From positions 124,001 through 188,000 of the forward strand of contig NZ_JTJC03000003.1 of assembly GCF_000817735.3 (NCBI RefSeq): 64,000 bases of DNA. The letters run 5' to 3'. The translations under genes were made by a program, and so were the position numbers. Of the stretch, positions 26,097 to 35,833 are shown piece after piece; the first letter of the stretch is position 1, and each line of letters begins with the position of its first letter. This DNA is from Scytonema millei VB511283 (GTDB lineage Bacteria > Cyanobacteriota > Cyanobacteriia > Cyanobacteriales > Chroococcidiopsidaceae). The notes beneath the pieces are model-generated. The model did not search any database. It worked only from the letters and a program-made list of their open reading frames with translations, and was not told the origin of the DNA.

Positions 26097-27065
26097 TTAA
26101 AGATTGCTACTTAAATCTTGTCGTCGGAAAATTATCATATCCTTGCCGACCACTGGACTACGAGCGATTATATTTCCTTTGGGATCGATCGCCTCTAAGC
26201 GACTGAAATCGAGTTCTTTGGATCTTTCTAGCATTTGAGCTGCTAATTTGTCTTGCTCGGAAGACGGGAGATCGTACCAATCATCGCCAAGCGTGACTAC
26301 CAAATTGCTACCCCCAAAATTGGGTTGAATAGACTGTACTAGTCCATCCGCAACGCGATCGCTAATTTCTTCAACTTGTTTTTGAATTGTGGCGACTAAA
26401 ATCTCTTCCGGTGTCAGTTGTGCGATTAGGGTAGGTGCTGACTCAGGAGGTGTGTCACCCTTTACTGGCTGGGGTGCAGTTAACTCACTAGGAATAGCTA
26501 TTTTTGGTTCCACTTCCACTGTGGAAGAGGGTTCATTTGTAAGGGAAGGAGTTTTAACTGTTGGTGATTCCGGTGTGGAAGAAGGCGTTGTCGCGATTGG
26601 TATTTCTCGTTCAGAATCAAGAGTTGTTGTTGCTGCTGGGACTTCTGGTGCGGGAGCAGGAGTTGTTGTTACTGCTGGTGGTTCTGGCAGAGGAGAAGGA
26701 GCTACTGCAATCTCTGTAGGTTTACCTGAAAATAGATTTGAGGTTGTCAGCACCAAAATGACTGCAATTCCTGCCATAATTCCGGTCAAAGCAGAGTTAG
26801 ACAGCTTACCTGAAAGATTTGCTGGTAACACAGAGCGAATTTTTCCCAAAACTGAATCCCAGCCGTCTTGTAGAGATTCCCACCAACTTGCTTCAGTCGT
26901 GGTTGTGGGTTCTGCTTCTAGTTGCGCGATCGCTCCTTCTATAATTGCGATCGTGCCACGCAGCAGTTTAATTGTTTGTGTTTTTACCGCTGTCTGAAAG
27001 GAATTTGCTTTTGGCTTACGTTCAGGGGAAGGTAACTTTTGGGAATTAGACGGTTCCTGTGACAT
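26097..27065 (-). CDS. Membrane-anchored protein with Pro/Thr-rich linker
   Basis: The 322-residue protein has a cytoplasmic N-terminal part (about 1-90, including TQTIKLLRGTIAIIEGAIAQLE), one membrane segment (about 93-112, ALTGIMAGIAVILVLTTSNL), a long low-complexity Pro/Thr/Ala/Glu linker (about 115-215) and a folded C-terminal domain of about 100 residues (LTPEEILVATIQKQVEEISD, VVTLGDDWYDLP). The layout suggests the C-terminal domain is held at a distance outside the cytoplasmic face. I do not recognise a named family. It has its own upstream gap filled with repeats. Confidence 0.75.
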   Translation of the reverse strand: MSQEPSNSQKLPSPERKPKANSFQTAVKTQTIKLLRGTIAIIEGAIAQLEAEPTTTTEASWWESLQDGWDSVLGKIRSVLPANLSGKLSNSALTGIMAGIAVILVLTTSNLFSGKPTEIAVAPSPLPEPPAVTTTPAPAPEVPAATTTLDSEREIPIATTPSSTPESPTVKTPSLTNEPSSTVEVEPKIAIPSELTAPQPVKGDTPPESAPTLIAQLTPEEILVATIQKQVEEISDRVADGLVQSIQPNFGGSNLVVTLGDDWYDLPSSEQDKLAAQMLERSKELDFSRLEAIDPKGNIIARSPVVGKDMIIFRRQDLSSNL

Positions 27066-27125
27066 AAATTTCTTCCTCCCAAGCAGCGAAACAATCGAAG
27101 ATGAGTTAAATTCTTAGCGGGTGCT

Positions 27126-27242
27126 GCACCTAGCTTATCAGTTATCAGTTATCAGTTATCAGTGTCTAGTGGCTAGTGGCTGGATAAAGATTCTAGCCAC
27201 TAGCCACTAGCTACCAGCCACTCACCAATTACCCATTACCAC
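27126..27242. repeat. Heptamer arrays (TTATCAG, GTGGCTA, CTAGCCA)
   Basis: The arrays lie between divergent genes. The GTGGCTA and TAGCCAC units are inverted with respect to each other, so a hairpin can form. Confidence 0.85.
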
Positions 27243-27249
27243 ATAACTT

Positions 27250-28170
27250 ATGAGTTTCAAACGCCGTCAATTTCTATTCCTGAGTACATTGAGCTTTTTT
27301 GGTGTGGCGCTGTGGAACAAAATCCACGGACGTGAATCTCCGACACAGGAGAAATCGGCAATTGCTTCTGGTGCTGACGATTTAAAACCTAAGCCATCTA
27401 CAAAACCTTTGTTGCGATTTATCTCGGTGGCAGATACGGGAACGGGCGATCGCGGACAATATGCTGTAGCTGAGGCAATGACTGCCTATCACCGTCAAAA
27501 CAAGTTTAATGTAGCAATTTTGGCGGGAGATAATATTTACAACAATGGCGAGATCGAAAAAATTCAAGCTGTATTCGAGCGTCCCTATCAACCCCTACTC
27601 AAACAAGGGGTAAAATTCTACGCTTGTCTTGGCAATCACGACATTCGCACTGCTAACGGCGATCCTCAAGTGCGCTATCCTGGCTTTAATATGCAAGGGC
27701 GATTCTACACTTTTCGCCGCGATCCGGTACAGTTTTTCGCTCTCGATACTAATAGTAATGCCGATTGGGATACTCAACTGGCTTGGTTAGAAAAAGAACT
27801 CAGTCGCAGCGATGCTCCTTGGAAAATTGTCTTTGGACATCATCCAGTTTATTCTTCCGGTCATTACGGCAATAGTCAATCTTTTATTAAACAATTTACG
27901 CCACTATTTCAGAAGTATGGCGTGCAACTCTATATTAACGGACACGATCATAACTACGAGCGATCGCGCCCGATTAATGGTACGACATATATGATTACTG
28001 GTGCTGGTGGAGGAACTCGTCCTGTAAATCGTTCCGAGTGGACGGCGCTTTCTGCCAGTAAACTGAGTTTTGCCACTTATGAAGTGTATGCCGACAGAAT
28101 AGAGATAAGTGCGATCGGTACAGATAACCGAGTTTTCGACAAAGGTAGTATTAAATTGCGATCGGCTTAG
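27250..28170 (+). CDS. Exported metallophosphoesterase, purple acid phosphatase-like
   Basis: The 306-residue protein starts with KRRQFLFLSTLSFFGVAL, a twin-arginine-like export signal. The calcineurin-type motifs are in order: VADTGTGDRGQ, LAGDNIYNNGE, CLGNHDIR, FGHHPVYSSGHYG and INGHDHNYER. They supply the Asp, Asn and His ligands of a two-metal site. It should hydrolyse phosphate esters in the periplasm. The stop codon is directly adjacent to that of the converging TetR gene. Confidence 0.9.
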   Translation: MSFKRRQFLFLSTLSFFGVALWNKIHGRESPTQEKSAIASGADDLKPKPSTKPLLRFISVADTGTGDRGQYAVAEAMTAYHRQNKFNVAILAGDNIYNNGEIEKIQAVFERPYQPLLKQGVKFYACLGNHDIRTANGDPQVRYPGFNMQGRFYTFRRDPVQFFALDTNSNADWDTQLAWLEKELSRSDAPWKIVFGHHPVYSSGHYGNSQSFIKQFTPLFQKYGVQLYINGHDHNYERSRPINGTTYMITGAGGGTRPVNRSEWTALSASKLSFATYEVYADRIEISAIGTDNRVFDKGSIKLRSA

Positions 28171-28758
28171 TTAAAGCTGTCGAATATGCTCGATCGCCAC
28201 AACGAGCGCCTCAAGCATAACTTCAAAACTAGCATCTGTCGATCGCTCTAGAGTTAGCATTTTCCCTTGTTCTAAGGCAATAAAACCATTAACTGCGGCA
28301 TTAACCATTCGCATTGCATCTACGAGCCGATCGTTTGTGAATTCATAAGGATCTAGTATTCTGCGAAAGAATTTTAGAGTTTCCTGAATAATTGCAGCCG
28401 CATCAGGATCGGACGGTTGCAACTGAAATTGCATCATCACTTTATAACGAGCTGGGTGCGATCGCGCATAGTCACGGGTTGCTCGTCCCCCAGCTTTCAG
28501 TAACTCCTTGGAATCACTCAGTCCTGTACTTCTTGGCTGACAAAACGCAAAAAAATCTTGCCAAAGTGCTAGTGCTACTGCTCGTTTGAGGGCTGGATTG
28601 CCATCTAAGTGCTTGTAGATAGCTGGCGGTTTAATCCCTAATTCCCTCGCCACTCGATTTACACCTAGAGCTGATTCTCCCTCGCGATCGAGGCAAGCGA
28701 TCGCAGCATTAATCACATCTTGTTGCGTTAGAGAATTTTCTTTTGTCGGACGACCCAT
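28171..28758 (-). CDS. TetR-family transcriptional regulator
   Basis: The 195-residue protein has an N-terminal TetR helix-turn-helix (LTQQDVINAAIACLDREG, then LGVNRVARELGIKPPAIYKH). The C-terminal ligand domain resembles the TetR_C/WHG type (AAVNGFIALEQGKML). It is divergent from the amidase gene, and TTAATATAATTAA-type sequence plus a 26-bp palindrome lie between them, so it may regulate the amidase (inference). Its stop abuts that of the phosphoesterase gene. Confidence 0.88.
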   Translation of the reverse strand: MGRPTKENSLTQQDVINAAIACLDREGESALGVNRVARELGIKPPAIYKHLDGNPALKRAVALALWQDFFAFCQPRSTGLSDSKELLKAGGRATRDYARSHPARYKVMMQFQLQPSDPDAAAIIQETLKFFRRILDPYEFTNDRLVDAMRMVNAAVNGFIALEQGKMLTLERSTDASFEVMLEALVVAIEHIRQL

Positions 28759-28850
28759 AGAAATATTTAATTAGTTAATACAATTAACTAAAAGTTAATA
28801 TAATTAATTTTATCTACTTGTACTGTCAAAGGAATGAAATATGCAGACTG

Positions 28851-28876
28851 TAGGGGCGCACAGCTGTGCGCCCCTA
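28851..28876. repeat. Perfect palindrome, TAGGGGCGCACAG half-site
   Basis: The 13-base half TAGGGGCGCACAG is followed by its exact complement. A 30-bp version occurs at 63633-63662. Here it lies between the TetR and amidase genes. Confidence 0.9.
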
Positions 28877-28919
28877 TGAATGCCATGCACGTAACTAAAA
28901 TTCAATCTCCTACAAACAT

Positions 28920-30422
28920 ATGAACGATCTTGTCTTTACTCCTGCCTACCAGCTAGCTCAGATGATTCGCGATCGCACTGTCTCGGCTGTGGAAGTCTTA
29001 GATGCATATTTAGCTCGAATCGTCAAGTACAATCCTCAACTCAATGCTATTTGCAAGCTGGATGCAGAACGCGCCCGCGAACGCGCTGAAGAAGCAGATG
29101 AAGCCCTAGCGCGAGGAGAAAATTGGGGCATTCTCCACGGTGTCCCCGTCACGATTAAAGATGCGTTTGAAACAGCCGGACTCCTGACTACTGCTGGATA
29201 CAAACCTCTAAAAGATTACATTCCCAAAACAGATGCAACGGTAGTGGCGCGATTGCGTGCAGCTGGGGCGATCGTCATGGCTAAAACAAATCCAGCTAAA
29301 CTGGCAGGTAATTTCCAGAGTACAAACGATCTGTTTGCACGGGTTAATAATCCTTGGAACTTAAATTATACGCCTGGTGGCAGTTCTGGAGGCAGTGCGG
29401 CAGCAATCGCGGCGGGACTTTCACCGCTAGATATTGGTAGCGACATTGCAGGCTCAATTCGACAACCTGCTCATTTCTGCGGCGTGTATGGACTTAAGCC
29501 TACAGATCGGCGAGTATCTACAGCGGGTCACATTCCCGAAGTTCCAGGCATGTCTCGTTGTATTCGGCAAATGTTGGTAGCAGGTCCGATCGCTCGTTCC
29601 ATTGAAGATTTACAATTATGCTTTTCGCTCATTGCGGGAGCCGATCCGCGCCAACCAGAAGTTCCACCCGTTCCTCTAGATAGTCCCAGCTGCAAGAGCC
29701 TACAACATGTAAAAATTGCTTGGACAGACGAAGTCAATCCGTATCCGGTGGCTCAATCGATTAAATCTGCAATGCAAGCAGTTGCCCACAAGTTATCAAA
29801 TGCCGGAACGCAAATTGACCAATGGATACCAAAATTTGATTTTATCTCAGCTTGGCAAGTCTACCTGACAATTTCTGCTTACACTTCACCCATTTCGCAA
29901 CCATTTGACTTTGATTATGTCCGTGACTCGCTGACTTTGATGTTAGGCGAAGCAACTCAAGGCGACCGCGCATTACGTAAAATAAGTAACGTGCCTAAAA
30001 TTGGATTTTCAACCGCATTGAATCCCAACATGAAAGGCTATTTTGCCGCATTAACTCAACGCGATCGCTTTATCGCTCAAATGGATGCAGAACTCGAACC
30101 GTGGGATGCGTGGCTTTGTCCTGTAGCGATGACACCTGCATTTAAGCATTGTCCAACAGGTACGGCAATTGAAATTGATGGTAGAAAAGTACCTTATCTG
30201 ATGGCTTCGGGTGCTTATACAATTCCCTTTGCTTTTACAGGTCATCCAGTTGTGGTAATTCCAGTTGGCTCTACACCGGATGGATTGCCAATTGGAATGC
30301 AAATTGTGGGTCAGCGTTGGCGAGAAATAGAATTATTAGCGATCGCTCGGGAAATCGATCGAGTTGTGGGTAACTTTCAACATCCGCGCAACGATTGGGT
30401 AAATAAAGCCCACCCTACTTGA
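28920..30422 (+). CDS. Amidase signature family enzyme
   Basis: The 500-residue enzyme has the Ser-cisSer-Lys triad: Lys80 in VTIKDAFETAG, the cis-Ser in PGGSSGGSAAAIAAG (near 155) and the nucleophile Ser179 in GSDIAGSIRQPA. It hydrolyses an amide bond; the substrate is unknown. It is not next to gatB or gatC, and its sequence reads as a stand-alone amidase rather than GatA. The gene is divergent from a TetR regulator, the usual context of an inducible catabolic enzyme. Confidence 0.9.
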   Translation: MNDLVFTPAYQLAQMIRDRTVSAVEVLDAYLARIVKYNPQLNAICKLDAERARERAEEADEALARGENWGILHGVPVTIKDAFETAGLLTTAGYKPLKDYIPKTDATVVARLRAAGAIVMAKTNPAKLAGNFQSTNDLFARVNNPWNLNYTPGGSSGGSAAAIAAGLSPLDIGSDIAGSIRQPAHFCGVYGLKPTDRRVSTAGHIPEVPGMSRCIRQMLVAGPIARSIEDLQLCFSLIAGADPRQPEVPPVPLDSPSCKSLQHVKIAWTDEVNPYPVAQSIKSAMQAVAHKLSNAGTQIDQWIPKFDFISAWQVYLTISAYTSPISQPFDFDYVRDSLTLMLGEATQGDRALRKISNVPKIGFSTALNPNMKGYFAALTQRDRFIAQMDAELEPWDAWLCPVAMTPAFKHCPTGTAIEIDGRKVPYLMASGAYTIPFAFTGHPVVVIPVGSTPDGLPIGMQIVGQRWREIELLAIAREIDRVVGNFQHPRNDWVNKAHPT

Positions 30423-30463
30423 TTAGCTTACGAATTTTGGGGATGGGCGTTGCCTGCCCTAAG

Positions 30464-31522
30464 TTATGTCAAAGCAACAACTGGTTGCTGCCAGCGCCCT
30501 ACTGCTCTGCCAATAACGCTGAGTTCCTGCATTAAGCGATCGAATCTTTGTGGTGTGAGGGATTGGGGTCCATCAGATAGGGCTTTAGCAGGGTTTGGAT
30601 GGACTTCTATCATCAGCGAATCTGCACCCGCCGCGATCGCCGCCATTGCCATTGATGGTACGTATTCTGCCCTTCCCGTGCCGTGGCTGGGATCGATCGC
30701 AATTGGTAGGTGAGTCAGCGATCGCAACACGGGAATCACCGATAAATCTAGGGTATTTCGCGCATACTGGCGATCGAAGGTACGAATACCCCGTTCGCAT
30801 AAAATCACGTTGGGATTACCCGCAGCCATGATATATTCAGCTGCCATCAACCATTCTTCAATTGTGGCTGACATCCCTCGTTTTAAGAAAACTGGTTTGG
30901 GTTGCGCTCCCACTTTTTTCAACAGCGAGAAATTTTGCATATTCCGCGCCCCCACTTGGATGACATCGGCGACTTCTACAATCTTGTCCAAATCTTCCGC
31001 GTCCATCACTTCAGTAATGATGCCCAAGCCCGTAGCTTCCCGTGCAGCAGCTAACAAGCCTAAAGCACTTTCACCATGTCCTTGGAAAGCATAAGGAGAT
31101 GTCCGAGGTTTGTACGCTCCACCGCGCAACAGTTTAGCTCCTGACGCTTTGACGTACTGCGCCGTAGCCACGATCATTTCTTCATTTTCGACCGAGCAGG
31201 GACCCGCAATTGTCACCACTGGATGATTTTGACCGATGTGAACTGCTCCGTCGGGCGTTTCGATCGCTACGTCTGTAGGTTGTCCGTGACGAAACTCTAA
31301 ACTCGCACGTTTGAATGGTTGTTCTACTCGCAAAACTTGTTCGATCCAAGGACTAATTTCTTGCAGTTGCAACGGATCGAGTGCGGCTGTTTCGCCGACT
31401 AATCCGATGACAACTTTATGTTTCCCCACAATCCTCTCAGGCGTTAACCCTCGACCGCACATTTCTTCACTAATGCGATCGATCTCTTCTTGTGGCGAAC
31501 CAACTTTCATCACAATAATCAT
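30464..31522 (-). CDS. aroF: 3-Deoxy-7-phosphoheptulonate (DAHP) synthase
   Basis: This is the first enzyme of the shikimate pathway, condensing phosphoenolpyruvate and erythrose 4-phosphate. The 352-residue protein has an N-terminal ferredoxin-like regulatory domain (about 1-75) and a type I-beta TIM barrel. Motifs include AGPCSVENEEM, LLRGGAYKPRTSPYAFQG, LCERGIRTFD and AIDPSHGTGR. The N-terminal extension is typical of the feedback-regulated form found in cyanobacteria and Thermotoga. It is followed and preceded by unrelated genes. Confidence 0.95.
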   Translation of the reverse strand: MIIVMKVGSPQEEIDRISEEMCGRGLTPERIVGKHKVVIGLVGETAALDPLQLQEISPWIEQVLRVEQPFKRASLEFRHGQPTDVAIETPDGAVHIGQNHPVVTIAGPCSVENEEMIVATAQYVKASGAKLLRGGAYKPRTSPYAFQGHGESALGLLAAAREATGLGIITEVMDAEDLDKIVEVADVIQVGARNMQNFSLLKKVGAQPKPVFLKRGMSATIEEWLMAAEYIMAAGNPNVILCERGIRTFDRQYARNTLDLSVIPVLRSLTHLPIAIDPSHGTGRAEYVPSMAMAAIAAGADSLMIEVHPNPAKALSDGPQSLTPQRFDRLMQELSVIGRAVGRWQQPVVALT

Positions 31523-31537
31523 GCTAAATTCCTTATT

Positions 31538-31580
31538 CAGTTATCTGTTATCAGTTATCAGTGACCAGTTATTATCAACT
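31538..31580. repeat. Heptamer array (TTATCAG) upstream of aroF
   Basis: Short run of TTATCAG/TGACCAG units within the aroF upstream region. Confidence 0.75.
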
Positions 31581-31753
31581 ACTCACGACTCGCTGCTTGC
31601 TAAATAAACACTCAGTTGAAATTTTTATATAACGAAGGGATGAAAAGTTAAGGATTGTGCGATCGCCATGCAAAAGCCCTGTTCGTCTCCTTTTCACCCA
31701 CTCGCCTCGTTCAAGTTAGGTTAAGTATTAAAAGTTGGTGGCTGACGTTTTAG

Positions 31754-32233
31754 TTAAACATTCTTTTGCCGATTTGCCCGCCAAGCTTCTACCATACGCC
31801 CCCAGTTAGTCTGGAACTCTTGTCCGCCCCAGATGCCTCCGATTCTATCTTCATCCCAAGAAGCAGAGAGAATACCGTAGGTAATTCCTAACACGCCTAA
31901 GCCAAAACATCCCATGCTTACCATCAACACGGCTATGGGAGGCAATCTCAACCAGCCGTTGCTCACAACTATGTAGCTGACAAAAAAGGTAGATACCCCC
32001 AAAAATGTTGGTATCCCAGCAAACGCCGCCATCCGCCGTGCCATCCGACTGCTAACAACTTTAGGAATAGCGATTTCTTCCTTTTCCCGCTTCGTTAACT
32101 TGCGGTTCGGTTGTGCTTTGGTTTCTTGAGTCGCAGAGGCTTGTGCTTTGGGAGGTTTTTGGCGCTTCCTAGCAGGTTCAAACGGGAGGCGATCGCTTTG
32201 CTTTTGCGGTTCTTCAGCTGCCATAGTTTCCAA
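31754..32233 (-). CDS. pam68: PAM68-type photosystem II assembly protein
   Basis: The protein of about 156-159 residues has a basic, disordered N-terminus (about 1-60, Pro/Lys/Gln-rich). It is followed by KLTKREKEEIAIPKVVSSRM and two membrane segments (about 72-93 and 101-124), and ends with GGIWGGQEFQTNWGRM. This matches PAM68 (DUF3464), which assists PSII and D1 assembly in thylakoids. It follows rpsO by six bases, a pairing seen in cyanobacteria. The ATG at 32224 (MAAEEPQK) is an alternative start. Confidence 0.9.
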   Translation of the reverse strand: METMAAEEPQKQSDRLPFEPARKRQKPPKAQASATQETKAQPNRKLTKREKEEIAIPKVVSSRMARRMAAFAGIPTFLGVSTFFVSYIVVSNGWLRLPPIAVLMVSMGCFGLGVLGITYGILSASWDEDRIGGIWGGQEFQTNWGRMVEAWRANRQKNV

Positions 32234-32239
32234 CCCTTT

Positions 32240-32509
32240 CTAACCTCGGATACCGAGACGAGCTAATAAATTCTGATATTTTTGTTTGTCTTCACTTTGC
32301 AAGAAGCTTAACAGCCGCTTGCGCTGTCCGATTAATTTTAACAAACCCCGTCGCGAAGAGTGGTCTTTCTGATTGCTGCGTAGATGCTCGCTGAGACGGC
32401 TAATCCGCTCTGTTAGCATTGCTATTTGCACTTCAGTCGATCCCGTATCGGTATCGTGAACTTGATATTCGGAAATAAGCTCTTGCTTGCGCTGTTGTGT
32501 CAGTGCCAT
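32240..32509 (-). CDS. rpsO: Ribosomal protein uS15
   Basis: The 89-residue 30S protein begins [16 protein letters not shown]. It carries the 16S rRNA-binding motif [19 protein letters not shown], then [19 protein letters not shown] and a C-terminal helix. Length and motifs are canonical. It is the first gene of a two-gene unit with pam68. Confidence 0.97.
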   Translation of the reverse strand: MALTQQRKQELISEYQVHDTDTGSTEVQIAMLTERISRLSEHLRSNQKDHSSRRGLLKLIGQRKRLLSFLQSEDKQKYQNLLARLGIRG

Positions 32510-32564
32510 GATTTACTCTTTAGTCATAAAATGCCGCGATTTTTCATTGTACCACAGGCTTTTA

Positions 32565-32616
32565 CAGTGACCAGTGACCAGTTATCAGTGACCAGTTATC
32601 AGTGACCAGTTATCTC
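32565..32616. repeat. Heptamer array at the IS left junction
   Basis: Alternating GTGACCA and GTTATCA 7-mers end exactly where the IS605-type left-end hairpin begins, so the element appears to have inserted into this array. Confidence 0.85.
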
Positions 32617-32714
32617 TTGTAAGAAAGCAAGAGTGCCTCTGACCGGAAAGACGCGCCCGCAAGCCCCTAGTCTTCTAGCTATGGGGATAAGGGCGCAGGC
32701 GATTTTAATCGCCG

Positions 32715-33113
32715 TCAAACTTCTTTCTGAAACTGAATATACTGCTTAATTACTTCTAAAGGCGCTCCACCAACAGTAGAGATAAAGTACGAGTTACTCC
32801 AAAGAGTAGGAAGTCTGCTTTTCAAGTGTGGAAACTCTTGTCTTAAATAACGAGACGATGCGCCCTTAAAACGTTTAATCGCTTTGTGTACCCCGAACTG
32901 CGGGTCTACCTCGACTAGCAAGTGTACGTGGTCGGGCATAATCTCCATCTCTAAAATATCTACTTGAATTTCTTGGGCTATCTGTTGCAAGATTTCTTTG
33001 AGTCGAATATCCACACCCGACTTGAGTACTGAGCGTCTGTATTTGGGACACCAGACGATGTGGTACTTACAGGAGTAGACAACGTTTTTGTTGGATTTGA
33101 ATTGATGTTTCAA
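32715..33113 (-). CDS. tnpA: IS200/IS605 Y1 transposase
   Basis: This 132-residue HUH single-strand transposase moves the element by peel-and-paste. The metal-binding motif is DHVHLL (His62, His64) and the catalytic tyrosine is probably Tyr125 in VIKQYI. YSCKYHIVWCPKYRR at the N-terminus is typical. The length is full and no frameshift is visible. It is divergent from tnpB, with 62 bp between the starts that must hold both promoters. Confidence 0.95.
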   Translation of the reverse strand: MKHQFKSNKNVVYSCKYHIVWCPKYRRSVLKSGVDIRLKEILQQIAQEIQVDILEMEIMPDHVHLLVEVDPQFGVHKAIKRFKGASSRYLRQEFPHLKSRLPTLWSNSYFISTVGGAPLEVIKQYIQFQKEV

Positions 33114-33175
33114 TTTTTATTTGTGTTATTTAAGTCATAGCTGTATACTAACTTTAGCTTAAGTGTATAGTAACT

Positions 33176-34588
33176 ATGTTAGTCGGATATATCTACAAGC
33201 TCAACCCGTCTCCCAGTCAATCGGCTGTGATGGAGAAGCACGTAGAGATGTTAAGACTGCAATACAACTTTCGGATTCGTGAAAGAGCCCAAGCGTATGA
33301 GCAAGCCAAAAGTCCGGTGCTAGGCAATTACTGCGATCTAGCAACTTCATCTGAGTGCTGTCCTCTAACTTGCTCTGTCTCGAAAAATGCACTATACGGC
33401 TCTCCTTGGACAGCATCGGGCAAGAAGCGAAGCGCGTTGGCACAACAAGATGCCGATTTACCCAACCTTAAGCGAGAGCGCCCCTGGTACGGGCAGATTC
33501 AGCACCACGTTCTCCAGCAAATGCTGCGGCGGGTAGACGATGCCTTTCAACGGTTCTTTCGAGGAGAGGCGGGCTACCCCAAACCCAAGCGACGAAGTAA
33601 ATTTCGCTCGTTTAGCTATCCTCCTGGAGACGTGCGCTTTCAAGGTAATCGCGTTCGTCTGCCTGGGATTGGTTGGTGTCGGTTTTTCCAGTCCCGCCCG
33701 TTTCCAGACGGCTTTACCGTCAAGACTGTAACAGTCCGCTCTAAGGCTGATGGCTGGTATATTAGCGTTCGATTGCAGGATAATTCTGTCCCAACCACCC
33801 CAACACCACTAGCTGTAAAAAGTGCAATTGGTGTGGATGTTGGTATAGCCAAACTAGCTTCTATCGACACGGGCGAAATTATTCCCAACCCAGGCTTCCT
33901 GAAATCTAGCTCAAGGCGACGGCGAATATTACATAGACGCGCATCTCGCAAGAGAAAAGGGTCTAAGAACCGTCGTAAAGCATATAAAAAACTAGCTTGT
34001 CTTGAACAAAAAATAGAGCGGCGACGCACGGATTATCAGTGGAAAGTAGCACACAAACTAACCCGTACCACCGATCTCATCATCTTCGAGGATCTCAATA
34101 TCAAGCGAATGATGGCACGCTGCAAGCCCAAGGTAGATCCCGAAACCGGACGCTACCTACATAACGGTCAGGCTGCGAAGCGAGGTTTGAATCGAGTTAT
34201 CGGAGATGCGGCTTGGGGTGAGTTGAAACAAAAAACAATTGTCGTGGCTGCGAAGTCAGGTGTTTTGATTCATTCGATTCATCCCAGGCACACCAGTCAG
34301 GAATGTAGTTGCTGCGGCTACAAAAGCCCCACAAACCGCGACCAAGAGAAGTTTTTGTGCGAGTCTTGCGGTCATATAGCCGATGCAGATATTGATGCCG
34401 CTGTCGTAATCCGGCAACGCGGATTGAAAGAACTTGGCATATCGCTGCCACTACTGGGAGTCCCCCAGAAAGTTACGCCTGAGAAGCCTGTTGCAAGACA
34501 GGGGAAATCAGCGACGTTGGTTGCTGAGTCCAGGAACCCTCAAAAATACGAGCAATTGTCTATTTTTGAGTGGAGGAAGAGTGGGTAA
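33176..34588 (+). CDS. tnpB: RNA-guided nuclease TnpB
   Basis: The 470-residue protein belongs to the TnpB family, ancestors of Cas12. The RuvC residues are intact: Asp221 in IGVDVGIAKLAS, Glu305 in IIFEDLNIKRM and Asp405 in ADADIDAAVVI. The four-cysteine zinc finger (CSCCGYKS...CESCGH) lies between the last two. It is somewhat longer than the usual 380-410, mainly from an N-terminal insert (about 45-85). The family cuts DNA guided by an omega-RNA transcribed from the gene's 3' end, helping retain the element. The accessory basic C-terminus is present. Confidence 0.95.
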   Translation: MLVGYIYKLNPSPSQSAVMEKHVEMLRLQYNFRIRERAQAYEQAKSPVLGNYCDLATSSECCPLTCSVSKNALYGSPWTASGKKRSALAQQDADLPNLKRERPWYGQIQHHVLQQMLRRVDDAFQRFFRGEAGYPKPKRRSKFRSFSYPPGDVRFQGNRVRLPGIGWCRFFQSRPFPDGFTVKTVTVRSKADGWYISVRLQDNSVPTTPTPLAVKSAIGVDVGIAKLASIDTGEIIPNPGFLKSSSRRRRILHRRASRKRKGSKNRRKAYKKLACLEQKIERRRTDYQWKVAHKLTRTTDLIIFEDLNIKRMMARCKPKVDPETGRYLHNGQAAKRGLNRVIGDAAWGELKQKTIVVAAKSGVLIHSIHPRHTSQECSCCGYKSPTNRDQEKFLCESCGHIADADIDAAVVIRQRGLKELGISLPLLGVPQKVTPEKPVARQGKSATLVAESRNPQKYEQLSIFEWRKSG

Positions 34589-34634
34589 CTACCCTTCGGA
34601 ATCCCCCGAATTCTATTCGTGGGGAGCCGTCAAC
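34560..34634 (+). ncRNA. Predicted omega-RNA 3' scaffold at the right end
   Basis: The tnpB stop is followed by a small hairpin GGGTA/TACCC and a 10-bp stem (TCCCCCGAAT with ATTCGTGGGGA, one bulged T). The terminal GCCGTCAAC comes next. By analogy with characterised TnpB systems the guide would be the flanking DNA starting ATTATCTAATGAC. The 5' end of the RNA is unknown. Confidence 0.55.
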
Positions 34635-34639
34635 ATTAT

Positions 34640-35743
<1,104 letters not shown>

Positions 35744-35833
35744 GCTTTACATTTTGACACAAACTACACTTTGGCACAAACTATTTGCCTGGTGTGAATT
35801 ATTCTTGTGTTCTTGGTCGATCGAGCGCGATCG

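Larger units (their letters stand above)
32614..34634. mobile_element. IS200/IS605-family insertion sequence
   Basis: The element has a leftward Y1 transposase gene, a divergent tnpB and subterminal hairpins at both ends: CTCTTG/CAAGAG at 32614-32633 and TCCCC...GGGGA at 34602-34625. No terminal inverted repeats or target duplication are expected for this family. Both genes are intact. The boundaries are estimates from hairpin positions and from the terminal GTCAAC at the right end. Confidence 0.8.
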
